Positions 55,225 through 64,000 of a DNA stretch of 64,000 nucleotides are shown piece after piece. The notes under the pieces are model-generated. The model saw only the letters and a program-made list of their open reading frames with translations, had not been told where the DNA came from and searched no databases. Made by a program: the position numbers and the translations under genes. Position 1 is the first letter of the stretch; every line of letters starts with the position of its first letter. Source of the stretch: an uncultured bacterium (lineage in GTDB: Bacteria > Planctomycetota > Phycisphaerae > Phycisphaerales > UBA1924); NCBI GenBank assembly GCA_903834785.1, contig CAILKP010000064.1:1-64000 (forward strand), written 5' to 3'.

Positions 55225-55692
55225 GTGAACTTTCACAAGCGAACATCCCGAGACGAGAACGGCATTGTGCTGCCACTGGTAGCGCTACTGGACGTTATCT
55301 TCTTCATGCTGTTTTACTTCATGGCGGCCGGCTCACTTACGGCACCTGAGACGGAACTGGCGGCGGCGATCTCCGCCGAGGCGTCAGGGCCGGGTGCGGC
55401 GAGTTCGAACTTCACGACCCAGGTGTTGTACGTTGAGCCCGACACGCAGGCCAAAGCCGGGGCGGGAACGGCCGGGGCCTCGGGCGGGCCGGAGCGGCCG
55501 TGGCGGTATCGCATCGGTGCGCGGGTCATGAGCGGAAAGGCGGAGCTGGAAGGCATCTTGCGGGATCTGCCCAAGCCGCCGGGGATTATCATCAAGGCGG
55601 CGGATGAAGTGAATGTGGAGGCGGTCGCGGCGGCCCTGGAGGCCGCGCGGATGTCAGGATTCAGCAAGATCAGCTATGTCGCCGGACAGTGA
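55225..55692 (+). CDS. ExbD/TolR-like protein, second copy
   Basis: A 155-residue protein. One membrane helix (about 15-36) has the conserved aspartate in LLDVIFFMLFYFM. The periplasmic part differs from the first copy: a Gly/Ala-rich insertion (about 70-90) precedes a beta-alpha region ending in AARMSGFSKISYVAG. It starts with GTG at 55225. Paired, non-identical ExbD proteins beside one ExbB suggest a hetero-dimeric stator (inference). The next gene starts 17 bases before its stop. Confidence 0.86.
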   Translation: MNFHKRTSRDENGIVLPLVALLDVIFFMLFYFMAAGSLTAPETELAAAISAEASGPGAASSNFTTQVLYVEPDTQAKAGAGTAGASGGPERPWRYRIGARVMSGKAELEGILRDLPKPPGIIIKAADEVNVEAVAAALEAARMSGFSKISYVAGQ

Positions 55693-58600
55693 GCACACTT
55701 CGAACTGCGTTTCCTTGCCGCGGCGGCGTGGCGGCGAGCGTGCGCGGGTGTGGGGTGCCGCACATGCGGCGGTGCTGCCCCTGCTGCTGGGCCAACTGGC
55801 GGGAACGGCGGTGGCATGGAGCGGGATGGAACTGCAGCCCCCGGCACCGCCGACCGCGCCGGCGGCGGATCCCGCAGCTGCTGAGGGCGAGGCGGTGCTG
55901 CCCGTGCCCGTTGCGACGACAACAGGAGCGTCAGGGAAGGCGGTGCCGAGCGGATCGCTGGACCTCGTTGAGCAGTACCTGCAGTCACGCGGGCTCAAGT
56001 CGCTGCTCGTTGAGCACCTGACGCAGCGGTTTGAGCAGGCAACCGGGGCGGAACGCGCCCGAATGGGCGAGCGGCTGGCACGGCTGATGTTCCAGCAACT
56101 CGGGGCAACGTCCGATCTGGCCGAGCGGCAGCGGCTGGAAGAGCGGGCGAAGGTGTTCATTCGCTCGGTGGCGGAGTCCAAGAGCATCGGACTGCGGGTG
56201 GAGCTGGCACGGACGAGTTACTTGCGGGCGGAAGCCGATGCAGAGCTGCTGCGGGTTGCCGCGGGCAGCGAAGAGGGACGGCCGCTGCTGATTTCAACCA
56301 TGAACCAGTTGCACCAGCAGCTGATGGCACTGGGGCTTGAGGCAACCCGGCGGGTGCGTCAGCTCGAGGAGCGGCTGGATGCTGGCAAGTCCACACCACA
56401 AGATGATGAGGACGTGACCGATGCGAGGGCGATGCGCTCACGGGCGTACTACTTCGCCGGATGGGCGGCGGTCTATGCCGGAGATCTGATGACCGCGTCA
56501 GCATCGACCCAGCGGCCGCCCGGCGTGCCGACGGCTGAAACGCTGGCGGCCAGTGCGCTGGAGTGCTTCGGATGGCACACAGGGCGAGCCGCTCTGGAGC
56601 GGGCGAGCCTGGACCGGCTGCCGCGTGTCATGCTCAAGCACGAGCACATCGCCCGTGCGGTGCTGGGGGTCTCGGCGGCACTCTCGCTGCTGGGGCAGGA
56701 CAGCGAGTCGCTGCGGTGGCTGGAGACCATTGAGACCGAGCCGCTGGCTGCTGCGGCGGCCAAGGCGGCGGCGCCGCTGCGGCGGGTGGAGGTGCTGATG
56801 AACGCGGCGCGGTACAGCGACGCGCGGAAACTGCTGTTGTCACTGCGTGCGTCGGGCCCGGAGGGCGGTCCGACGACGGTAATGCCGACAGCGACGGACC
56901 CGTGCCTATCGCCCACGGTGGCCCGCCACGTCGCGGCAACGGCGCTTCGGATGCTCCGCGACAGCAAGCCACCGGATGCCAGCGGTGAACTGCCAAAGAT
57001 CGCCGAGCTCGCGCTGTCGGACCTGATCGCAACCGGACGGGTGAGCGATGTACTGGCGCTGGCCGAGCGGTACGGCACAGCAACGCTCAGCGACAGCGGG
57101 TTTGTCGGCGTGTTTGTGCGCGGCATGCTGCGGCTGGAGTCGGCCCTGGGAGAGCTGCGGACGGCACGAGGCGGCAAGCTTGACGAACTGCCGGCAACCG
57201 AGCCGGTGATGGTCAACCGGCTGCGGGAGGCGGCGGCGATGCTCGACGCCGCGGCGGCACAGCCCGATGCGGGCAAGTTTCCGGCAGACCTTTCCCGTGC
57301 GCTCTACAACGCGGCGCGGGGGCTGTACTACGCGGGCATTGACACCGATGCGGCGGAGCGGGGTGAACGTGCCTTCCGGCTGGCGGAACGAATCAACCCT
57401 GTGCTGGCTCAGGACTCGCTGTGGCTGGCGATTGTGGCCACCGAGCGTGAAGCGGCAAAGCCGGGGGCCGGACTGATCGTTTCGGAGAAACTCGGATCGA
57501 CGATCTCGCTGTTTGTCACACGCTTCCCGGGCTCGGTCCGTGCGGCGACGCTGCTGGTGCGGCGGCCGGACAAGACCGGCCTGACGGATGCACAGGCCGT
57601 TGAGACACTGCTGGCCGTGGACGCTGGATCACCGCTCTACGCCGACTCGCGACGGACTGCCGCGAAGATCCTGTATCGGATGTTCCGCGAGCACAGGCCG
57701 GGGACGGCAGCGGGCGACAGGCAGTTTGCAGCGCGACGGTTCCTGGCCGTGGCCGAAGCGGTGCTGGAGCCCGACCGCAGGGCGGCAATGGCGGCTTCCG
57801 GCGATGCCGGCAAGAAGCAGGCCGAGACGGTGATGGTGCTGATCCGCCAGATGCTTGATGCGACGCTGACGCTCGAGCCACCCGACACGGCGCGAAGCGA
57901 GCAGTTGCTGGCGACGGCTGAGTCACTGCTGGGCTCGGCAGGGCTGGACCGTTCGCGGCTGGGTCGTGAACTTCTCTTCCGACGGCTGCAGATGGCGATC
58001 GGAAGGCGGGACTTTGATCGTGCCGAGGTGCTGCAGAAGGAGATTGAGGCACCCGGCGATGGGCTGGATCCACGGTTTGTTGAGTCCGGTCGACGGCTGC
58101 TGTACCTCAACGCGTCGGCACGGTTCAAGGCACAACTGGCGGCCAGGAAGCCGGACGAAGACGAACTGCTGCGTGAAGCCAAAGCGGTTGTCAATCATGG
58201 GCGACGGCTGATCGAAACCGTGGGAACGACGTCCAGATCGATGACCGATACCTCCGTGCTGGTGCTGCATCAGGACGTTGCCTCTGCTGCTCAATGGATG
58301 TACGACAAAACGGGCGAGTCCGAGTACCGCGAGCTTGCGATGCGGCTGGACGAAGCCGTGCTGGCGGTGCGGCCGACAGACGGAGCCTCGGTCTCCCGTA
58401 TGGCCACGCTTGCGGAGGCGGCCGGGGACGATGCCAAGGCGCTGGGCTATTGGCGCGATCTGGCGAACACGCTGCCGCAGACCAGCGACCGGTGGTTTGA
58501 GGCACGGTTCAACACCATCCGGCTGATGGCCAAGAGCGACCCGGCGACCGCTCTGACGCTGCTGAGCCAGCATAAGGTGCTGAACCCGACCTTTGGCCCG

Positions 58601-58735
58601 GCACCATGGGATGCTCGCTTCGGGGAACTGCAGGCCAAACTGCTGGGTGCCCAGCCTCCGAACGCGGCAACGCCACCCGCAGCGACAGCACCGGCCGGCG
58701 GAGTTGCCCAGCCGCAGGGCGGAGGTGGACGATGA
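55676..58735 (+). CDS. Large alpha-helical secreted protein of the VWA-ExbBD operon
   Basis: A 1019-residue protein. A basic N-terminus and hydrophobic stretch (about 25-48) look like a signal or anchor. The rest is helical and Ala/Leu/Arg-rich, with TPR-like spacing in several places (for example NAARYSDARKLLLSLRASG and DFDRAEVLQKEIEAPGD). It reads like a long solenoid. No catalytic motif is seen and no named family is recognised. It starts within the ExbD-like gene and ends at ATGA shared with the next gene. Confidence 0.75.
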   Translation: MSPDSEHTSNCVSLPRRRGGERARVWGAAHAAVLPLLLGQLAGTAVAWSGMELQPPAPPTAPAADPAAAEGEAVLPVPVATTTGASGKAVPSGSLDLVEQYLQSRGLKSLLVEHLTQRFEQATGAERARMGERLARLMFQQLGATSDLAERQRLEERAKVFIRSVAESKSIGLRVELARTSYLRAEADAELLRVAAGSEEGRPLLISTMNQLHQQLMALGLEATRRVRQLEERLDAGKSTPQDDEDVTDARAMRSRAYYFAGWAAVYAGDLMTASASTQRPPGVPTAETLAASALECFGWHTGRAALERASLDRLPRVMLKHEHIARAVLGVSAALSLLGQDSESLRWLETIETEPLAAAAAKAAAPLRRVEVLMNAARYSDARKLLLSLRASGPEGGPTTVMPTATDPCLSPTVARHVAATALRMLRDSKPPDASGELPKIAELALSDLIATGRVSDVLALAERYGTATLSDSGFVGVFVRGMLRLESALGELRTARGGKLDELPATEPVMVNRLREAAAMLDAAAAQPDAGKFPADLSRALYNAARGLYYAGIDTDAAERGERAFRLAERINPVLAQDSLWLAIVATEREAAKPGAGLIVSEKLGSTISLFVTRFPGSVRAATLLVRRPDKTGLTDAQAVETLLAVDAGSPLYADSRRTAAKILYRMFREHRPGTAAGDRQFAARRFLAVAEAVLEPDRRAAMAASGDAGKKQAETVMVLIRQMLDATLTLEPPDTARSEQLLATAESLLGSAGLDRSRLGRELLFRRLQMAIGRRDFDRAEVLQKEIEAPGDGLDPRFVESGRRLLYLNASARFKAQLAARKPDEDELLREAKAVVNHGRRLIETVGTTSRSMTDTSVLVLHQDVASAAQWMYDKTGESEYRELAMRLDEAVLAVRPTDGASVSRMATLAEAAGDDAKALGYWRDLANTLPQTSDRWFEARFNTIRLMAKSDPATALTLLSQHKVLNPTFGPAPWDARFGELQAKLLGAQPPNAATPPAATAPAGGVAQPQGGGGR

Positions 58736-61700
58736 GCTACGGCCCCGAAGTTGAGGCACCAACAGATCCGGAGCAGATCCGGCGGCTGATCGAAATGTTC
58801 TTTGGCCTGGACGATGCGGAGATGTGGGCCCCGGAGCGGCCGCATGCCGCGCTTGGTCTGGTGCCGACGGCAAACTCACCGGCGATTGTGATGGCCGCGC
58901 TGCAGGACCGGCTGGCTGTGGTGCGCGGCTCGCCGCTGGCGGGCACTGCTCACGCCATGGCGGCGGAGGCATTGCTCAAGCAAGCAGCATCGGTGGTGCT
59001 GCTGGGAAGCGTCAACCGGCCGCCGCGGATCAGTGAGGTTGCGGCACAGCGGGCGGCAGAGGCGAACAAACAGGAGGCGGCGGCCAGCACGAGTGCCACG
59101 GGCAAGCCGGCGGCACCGAAGGCGATGCCCAAGCCGCTGCCGGAGGCCGAGCCGATTCCGCTGGCTGCTGATGCCGACGGGCCTTTGACTGCCGGAACGC
59201 GAGTCCCGCAGTCCGGTCAACCGACGCCCCCCCTGCCCCCCCCGCTGCCACCGAATGTCTCGCCGATGATGCCCCAGGCATCCCCCGCGGTGCGGCCTGC
59301 GGCCATGCCGGTCTCGCCACAATCGCCTCGCCCATGGACGCCGCAGGAGCAGGCAGTTGCCGCGCTGCGCCAGCGGGCAATCGCGATTCTCTCCAGCCGC
59401 GGACGGGTGGATGCCCAGACCCTGCGTGAACTGCAGACCGCGGCCGTGACGCTGGGCCTGCCGGCGGCGGCGGCGACGCAGGTGATCTCGCAACTGGCCA
59501 ACGGCGGCGCCGCTGAGCCCGCACGTGCCGTTTCAGCGTCGAGCCCGACAGCGGCCGCAGGTACGGTCGTGTCTGCGGTGCCAGCCCACGCCCAGCCAGC
59601 GGCAACTCCGGCTGCCGCGCGGGGCGAGTCACTGAACGACGACCAGACTGAATCGGAAGACGACCCCAGTTCGCGGCTGCTCAAGCGGGTGATCATCGGC
59701 GGACTCGCTCTGGTGACACTGTGCGTGGTGGCCCTCTCGGCCTCCCTGCTGCTGAGCAAAGGTGGCGGCGGCACAGGGGCGACACCCGCAGGTGGGCCGG
59801 CCGTGCCGGTGCCCGGACCGGCATCCGCCGGGCCAACGCCGACGATGGAACCACCGACCAAGCCGGTTGCCAAGCCTGTGGTGCCTCAGATTGCCGCCGA
59901 TCAGGTTGTGCCCTCGGTTCGTGATGCCGCGGCGGCGGCGGCGGCGGTCCGGGCACTGGCGGATGAACCCGGGCGGGACGGCCCGTCGGCCAAGACCGTG
60001 CGGGAGGTACTTGTACTCCTCTGCCGCACGTGGCCGCGGCTGGACAAGGGCCAGCGCGTTGCAGTCACGGAGGTGGCGACGGATCTCATCAGTCGACTGC
60101 CAGCGGCAGGGCAGGTGACAGTGATTTCGGCCTTGGGGCCGCAGGGCAGCCGCCGCGTGGTAGACCCGGCGGATGTGGTTGAACTGACGGGCCGGGCGGG
60201 GCTGGTGGCCCGGCTGTCCCGCGAGCGTGAACTTGGCGCACAGTCCCGTGCGGAAGTGCGGCGGGTACTGACCGCGTACGGCGCGGGTGATGGCGGGTCC
60301 TTTGATGTCGGGGCAGCGGCCGCGCTGCGGACCGTGCCGCTACGACTGGTGGCGTCTGGCGCGAGCGCGGCGGACCTGCGGCTGGCGTGGCAGGCGTACG
60401 AACTTGTTGCCGCGGCGCTGGCCAACTCACCGGTGGCATCGGCTGATCAGCCGCAGCTGACAGATGCACAGGACATGGCACTACGGGAGGCCGCGACGCC
60501 GTTCATGCTCGAGGCCCTTGAGCAGATGGTGCGTGGCGGGCCGGACCCGCTTTCGTCCAAGCCGATGCACGACAGCCTCGCGGAGGTGGCCGGGCGACTG
60601 ACGTGGTCAGCACAGTCGGCGGCGCGGGCCAGATTGATGGCTTGGTTTGATGAACCGGGCATCAGCACGGTGCGGCTGGGGATTGTGACGGCGGCGATCT
60701 CCCAGCGGTCCGGAACTGAAGGCATCGACCTGACGATGGCGCTGTCGAGCTCGGCTGACCAGACGTCGCGGCAGGAGATGCGGGCACGGTACGCCGAGGC
60801 GTGGAAGCTCACCAACGCGCTGCCGCCGGCCAGCCGGCAGGAGTGGCTGGCACGACTGGGAGGGCTGAGCGCCAAGGTGGACTCCGATGCAGGACGGTTG
60901 TTTGTCGCGGCTGCCGCGGCGGATGCAAACCGGTATTTCTTCACTGGGTTCAGCGGGACGATGCAGCCTTCGGAGCCACTGATTCCTGAGACAATCGCGG
61001 CGATGATCAACGCGGCGAGCAACCCGGGGCTGCTGCCGAACTCGATGAGTTACAACGTCCGCGATGGAGCGCAGTTGGCGGAGTCCTGGGGCATCCGCTA
61101 CTTCGCCGAGCGCAACGCCGCGGTGCGGGTGGAGCTGGTACGCCAGCTGGAAAGCCGCGGCCCGCTTGACCCGGTGGATGCCGACGCGCTGCTGGACGCC
61201 GCGGTATTCGGCGGCTCGAGCGAACTGAGGAATGCTGCGGGGCGGGCGGCGGCCAAACGCTCGAGTGAGGCGCTGGTGATGACCTCGCTGCTGGAGGTGC
61301 TCCCCAGAATGAACCGCTCGCGGGCCTCGGCGGAGCTCGTGGCGCTGATGACCCTTCGCCAACTGCCGGATCCGGAATCTCCTGAGTACGCGCTTGCCAG
61401 CCGGCGCGCGGTGATTGAGCGGCTGACGGATCTTCTGGCGATGGCGATGCCAATCGCGGACGTGGAGTCGCAGGCAACGCGGCTGGCGGAGATGTACCGG
61501 GCCACCGCCAATGGACTGGGCGCGAACGTTGCGGTGCTCTCGCCCGACGGCTTTGCCGGCGACCTGCCGGCGGAAGCGGCGGAACTGACGTTTAACCGGC
61601 TGCGATCTCGCGGGCTGCTGCTGTCTCCACCGGCGGAGGTGCAGCTGACGCTGCAGCAGGTCGAAACGCTTGCCGCCGCCCGGGCAGCCGCGGCGGCAAC

Positions 61701-61914
61701 GCCGATCCGCCGGTTTGCAGCCTGGCAAAGCTCGCTGCTCGAGCTGACCGCGCTGCTGGTGGCTTCGGACCGGCCGGCGTGTGCCAAAGCGGTGCGCGAG
61801 GTGCTCGATGAAACCGCGGACCGACGCCGCAAGGCGACAGGCATTGCCCAGCAGATCATGCACACAGAGATGGCCATGACGCGGATCTGGATCGCCTGGG
61901 AGGCCCACCGATGA
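58732..61914 (+). CDS. Large membrane protein of the VWA-ExbBD operon
   Basis: A 1060-residue protein. The N-terminal part (about 1-310) holds a short helical domain, a Pro/Ala-rich linker (about 120-200) and a helical segment (about 205-260, with ILSSRGRVDAQTLRELQTAAVTLG). A membrane helix lies at about 318-342. A second Pro/Gly-rich linker is followed by a helical 680-residue region, presumably extracytoplasmic. No family is recognised. Coupled by ATGA overlaps to the genes on both sides. Confidence 0.75.
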   Translation: MSYGPEVEAPTDPEQIRRLIEMFFGLDDAEMWAPERPHAALGLVPTANSPAIVMAALQDRLAVVRGSPLAGTAHAMAAEALLKQAASVVLLGSVNRPPRISEVAAQRAAEANKQEAAASTSATGKPAAPKAMPKPLPEAEPIPLAADADGPLTAGTRVPQSGQPTPPLPPPLPPNVSPMMPQASPAVRPAAMPVSPQSPRPWTPQEQAVAALRQRAIAILSSRGRVDAQTLRELQTAAVTLGLPAAAATQVISQLANGGAAEPARAVSASSPTAAAGTVVSAVPAHAQPAATPAAARGESLNDDQTESEDDPSSRLLKRVIIGGLALVTLCVVALSASLLLSKGGGGTGATPAGGPAVPVPGPASAGPTPTMEPPTKPVAKPVVPQIAADQVVPSVRDAAAAAAAVRALADEPGRDGPSAKTVREVLVLLCRTWPRLDKGQRVAVTEVATDLISRLPAAGQVTVISALGPQGSRRVVDPADVVELTGRAGLVARLSRERELGAQSRAEVRRVLTAYGAGDGGSFDVGAAAALRTVPLRLVASGASAADLRLAWQAYELVAAALANSPVASADQPQLTDAQDMALREAATPFMLEALEQMVRGGPDPLSSKPMHDSLAEVAGRLTWSAQSAARARLMAWFDEPGISTVRLGIVTAAISQRSGTEGIDLTMALSSSADQTSRQEMRARYAEAWKLTNALPPASRQEWLARLGGLSAKVDSDAGRLFVAAAAADANRYFFTGFSGTMQPSEPLIPETIAAMINAASNPGLLPNSMSYNVRDGAQLAESWGIRYFAERNAAVRVELVRQLESRGPLDPVDADALLDAAVFGGSSELRNAAGRAAAKRSSEALVMTSLLEVLPRMNRSRASAELVALMTLRQLPDPESPEYALASRRAVIERLTDLLAMAMPIADVESQATRLAEMYRATANGLGANVAVLSPDGFAGDLPAEAAELTFNRLRSRGLLLSPPAEVQLTLQQVETLAAARAAAAATPIRRFAAWQSSLLELTALLVASDRPACAKAVREVLDETADRRRKATGIAQQIMHTEMAMTRIWIAWEAHR

Positions 61915-62903
61915 GCCAGATCGAATCACATCGCGATGGCACTCCGAGGCTGCGGCGAGGCGGGCGGGTGGTGAAGCACCTGGCGATGGTGTTGGTTGTC
62001 GTGCTCGCGGTGCTGGCGGGCGATGGGCTGCTTCGTACCGGGCGGACATCTTCGGAAGCGGTCGCAGCATCCCGAGGTCCGAGCACCTTGCCAGCGTGGC
62101 TGGACAAGCGACTGGCAGCCCTCTCAGCCAAAGATGCGGAGGGGTACCTGCTGCTCGCTGAGGAGGTCGCGGATGCAGCACAGTCGCCCGACCAACTGAA
62201 ACTGGCCCGCCAGCTTTACACGCTGGCCCTGTCACTGGACGCTGCAGCCCAGCAGCAAACCGGCGCTGCGACAGGCATTGGCACCTCTGCATGCTACGGA
62301 CTCGCGGAGTTGACGCGTTCCCGAACCGAGCGTCGCTGGCTCATCGCCGTAGGCGAGTCTCTGCGGCCGCGGTCGGACCGGGTCCGGGCAGCACCGTTGA
62401 CGGATCAGCCGTCATCATGGGCAACAGCGATCAATCTGGTCGATGCGATCTCGCTGGCTCGCGCCGGTGAAGGCCGTCGGGCCGATGCCCTGCTGCGGCG
62501 GCCGGGCGTTGAGGACTTGCTCACACGCTACGAGCGGGCACTGGATGACCGGGGTTACTTCAACTCAGCAGGTCGGCTGCGGCGGTGGATCACCGACTGG
62601 CCGACCTGCCCCGAGTGCAACAACCGACGGGTCGTCAACCGTCCGGAGGGTGGCAAAACGATGCTCCGTCCGTGCAGCACGTGCAAAGGAAATCCGGGCC
62701 CGGCATTTGAACTCGATGAACTGGTCAACCAGGTGCGTTTCCAGTCTTCAGTGCTGTCGGGAATCTCCGCCTCGTGGGCTGCGGCATTGCTGACCGACGG
62801 CGGTGAGCCAATCCGTGAGCCGGAAGCCGGCGAGGTGGCTGCCTTGTACGGGGTTGATCCGGCGGCAACAAGTTGGCAGGACGGACGCTGGGTGAAGCCC
62901 TGA
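61911..62903 (+). CDS. Membrane protein with a C-terminal four-cysteine zinc-ribbon motif
   Basis: A 330-residue protein closing the operon. One membrane helix (about 22-40) follows a basic head. The middle (about 60-220) is helical. Near the end lie two CxxC pairs, C233/C236 (CPECNN) and C255/C258 (CSTCKG), 18 residues apart. This resembles DnaJ-type or rubredoxin-like zinc ribbons. By orientation it would be extracytoplasmic, where such motifs may bind zinc or a cofactor, or undergo thiol chemistry. Starts at ATGA shared with the preceding gene. Family not recognised. Confidence 0.75.
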   Translation: MSQIESHRDGTPRLRRGGRVVKHLAMVLVVVLAVLAGDGLLRTGRTSSEAVAASRGPSTLPAWLDKRLAALSAKDAEGYLLLAEEVADAAQSPDQLKLARQLYTLALSLDAAAQQQTGAATGIGTSACYGLAELTRSRTERRWLIAVGESLRPRSDRVRAAPLTDQPSSWATAINLVDAISLARAGEGRRADALLRRPGVEDLLTRYERALDDRGYFNSAGRLRRWITDWPTCPECNNRRVVNRPEGGKTMLRPCSTCKGNPGPAFELDELVNQVRFQSSVLSGISASWAAALLTDGGEPIREPEAGEVAALYGVDPAATSWQDGRWVKP

Positions 62904-62931
62904 CCAAGGGTGGTGACGGCGACCCGGAAAC

Positions 62932-62954
62932 GGCTGGACGGCAGGCCGCCAGCC
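62932..62954 (+). terminator. Hairpin after the VWA-ExbBD operon
   Basis: GGCTGG pairs with CCAGCC and, after one unpaired base, CGG with CCG, 28 bases after the last stop codon. No T-tract follows, so intrinsic termination is doubtful. Confidence 0.3.
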
Positions 62955-62992
62955 CCACTTCCAGAACAGAATCCGACAATCAACTCTTTCCC

Positions 62993-62998
62993 TATACT
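62993..62998 (+). promoter_or_regulatory. -10 element upstream of aspS
   Basis: TATACT lies 118 bases before the aspS start, in the gap after the operon. The -35 region is not recognisable. The same hexamer precedes tRNA-Pro. Confidence 0.4.
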
Positions 62999-63115
62999 CG
63001 GCCCCTGAAAAGGACCGAACACAGGCACCCGTGCCGATCGGATCCGTGTTGGGCGACCGCCAGCTTCGGGGCGAACCCGGGCCACGGCGGCGGCACCTTT
63101 GGATTGGATGGAACC

Positions 63116-64000
63116 ATGAAGATTTTTCGTACTCACACCTGCGGCCAGCTCCGTGTTGAACACGTCGGGCAGAGCATCTCCCTCAACGGCTGGGTGAACT
63201 CGTACCGCGACCACGGCAATCTGATTTTCATCGACCTGCGCGACCGCTTCGGCATCACGCAGTTGGTGTTTGATCCGGAAGATGGATCACAGAAGCACCT
63301 GATGGAAGTGGCCAGCAAGCTCCGCAGCGAGGACGTCATCGGCGTCACCGGCAAGGTGCGCGTCCGCATCGGCGGTGAGAACCCCAAGCACGCCACCGGC
63401 AAGGTGGAGCTTGTGGTCACCGACCTTGAGGTCCTCAACAAGACGGAGAACCCGCCGTTCCTGCCCGATGACTACGGCCAGCTGCCCAACGAGGAGATCC
63501 GGCTGAAGTACCGGTACCTGGACCTGCGTCGCCCGAGCATGCAGAAGATCCTGGGCCTGCGCAGCCGCGCGTTGCAGACGATCCGCGAGTACTTCGTCGG
63601 CAACAACGGATTCCTGGAAATCGAGACCCCGGTGCTGTACAAGTCGACTCCGGAAGGCGCTCGCGAGTTCCTGGTGCCATGCCGCAACGTGCCCGGCCAG
63701 TTCTACGCCCTGCCGCAGAGCCCGCAGCTGTTCAAGCAGATCCTGATGGTCGCCAACGCCGACCGGTACATTCAGGTCTGCCGCTGCTTCCGGGATGAGG
63801 ATCCCCGCGCGGACCGTCAGCCGGAGTTCACGCAGATCGACCTTGAAATGTCGTTCGTCCGTCGCGATCACATCGTGGCGATGATGGAGGGCTTCGTCCG
63901 CCACTTCTGGAAGACGATGCTGAACTACGACGTGCCGCCGATCCAGCGGATGAGCTATCGCGAGGCGATGGAGACCTACGGCATCGACCGGCCCGACACG
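63116..64000 (+). CDS. aspS: Aspartyl-tRNA synthetase (5' part, runs off the window)
   Basis: The first 295 codons are present. The N-terminal OB-fold anticodon-binding domain (about 1-105) begins with THTCGQLRVEHVGQSISLNGWV. Class II motif 2 residues are visible in CRCFRDEDPRADRQPEFTQIDLE, and the EIETPVLYKSTPEGAREFLVP and QSPQLFKQILM blocks are typical. The QSPQLFKQ form and the start of the GAD insertion fit the bacterial type. Whether it is Asp-specific or non-discriminating (Asp/Asn) cannot be decided from this part. Confidence 0.96.
   Translation, partial: MKIFRTHTCGQLRVEHVGQSISLNGWVNSYRDHGNLIFIDLRDRFGITQLVFDPEDGSQKHLMEVASKLRSEDVIGVTGKVRVRIGGENPKHATGKVELVVTDLEVLNKTENPPFLPDDYGQLPNEEIRLKYRYLDLRRPSMQKILGLRSRALQTIREYFVGNNGFLEIETPVLYKSTPEGAREFLVPCRNVPGQFYALPQSPQLFKQILMVANADRYIQVCRCFRDEDPRADRQPEFTQIDLEMSFVRRDHIVAMMEGFVRHFWKTMLNYDVPPIQRMSYREAMETYGIDRPDT

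Overview
The window is a GC-rich (roughly 65-68% by eye) bacterial chromosome segment with mostly short intergenic gaps. Gene content suggests a planctomycete, probably class Phycisphaerae. The evidence is a von Willebrand A (VWA)/ExbB/ExbD/ExbD operon of planctomycete style, eukaryote-like Ser/Thr kinases fused to solenoid or propeller domains, DUF3472 and sialate-esterase-type secreted proteins, and a GldA/GldFG/DUF4340 ABC cluster. The placement is an inference from gene content; no rRNA gene is present to confirm it.

Layout. 0.1-2.6 kb: pyruvate dehydrogenase E1-beta and E2. 2.7-4.1 kb: clpX, convergent across a perfect palindromic terminator. 4.4-8.3 kb: a kinase-STAND-TPR signalling protein and a small lipoprotein. 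8.37 kb: tRNA-Pro(GGG), followed by a small accessory segment (8.5-11.3 kb) with an R2K ATP-grasp protein, a SUKH (SMI1/KNR4) protein and two unrecognised proteins. 11.5-16.0 kb: a PGPGW membrane protein, a secreted collagen-like protein, a tandem universal stress protein and a D-2-hydroxyacid dehydrogenase. 16.1-18.8 kb: furA-katG peroxide-defence operon with an apparently leaderless promoter under a palindromic operator. 18.87-21.9 kb: a kinase/beta-propeller gene broken by one extra base in a G9 run, with a shrunken, decayed tandem copy of its own start behind it. 22-27.6 kb: secreted DUF3472 protein, sialate O-acetylesterase, VOC and SRPBCC proteins. 27.7-34 kb: oppA-oppB without oppCDF, then two secreted helical proteins. 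34.5-37.4 kb: DMP19-domain and EVE-domain proteins, and a methyltransferase. 37.6-42.2 kb: pstSCAB phosphate uptake. 42.3-47.7 kb: GldA-like ATPase, fused GldF-GldG and a DUF4340 protein. 47.8-48.4 kb: an Asn/Thr/Lys/Ser-rich protein. 48.7-51.2 kb: pyrH-frr-TPR operon. 51.5-62.9 kb: an eight-gene, translationally coupled operon (VWA, secreted protein, ExbB, ExbD, ExbD, two proteins over 1000 residues, a zinc-ribbon membrane protein). 63.1 kb to the end: 5' part of aspS.

The best candidate for an undescribed system is the 51.5-62.9 kb operon. It combines a proton-motive-force-driven ExbB/ExbD motor with a membrane-anchored VWA/MIDAS protein and four accessory proteins whose families I do not recognise. 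No TonB, TolA, TolB or Pal is encoded in the cluster. Other signals worth following are the G9 frameshift with its neighbouring gene fossil, the furA operator and leaderless start, a 14-copy 7-nt repeat at 37.46-37.55 kb, and the low-complexity N/T/K/S protein. No CRISPR array, rRNA or insertion sequence was seen.
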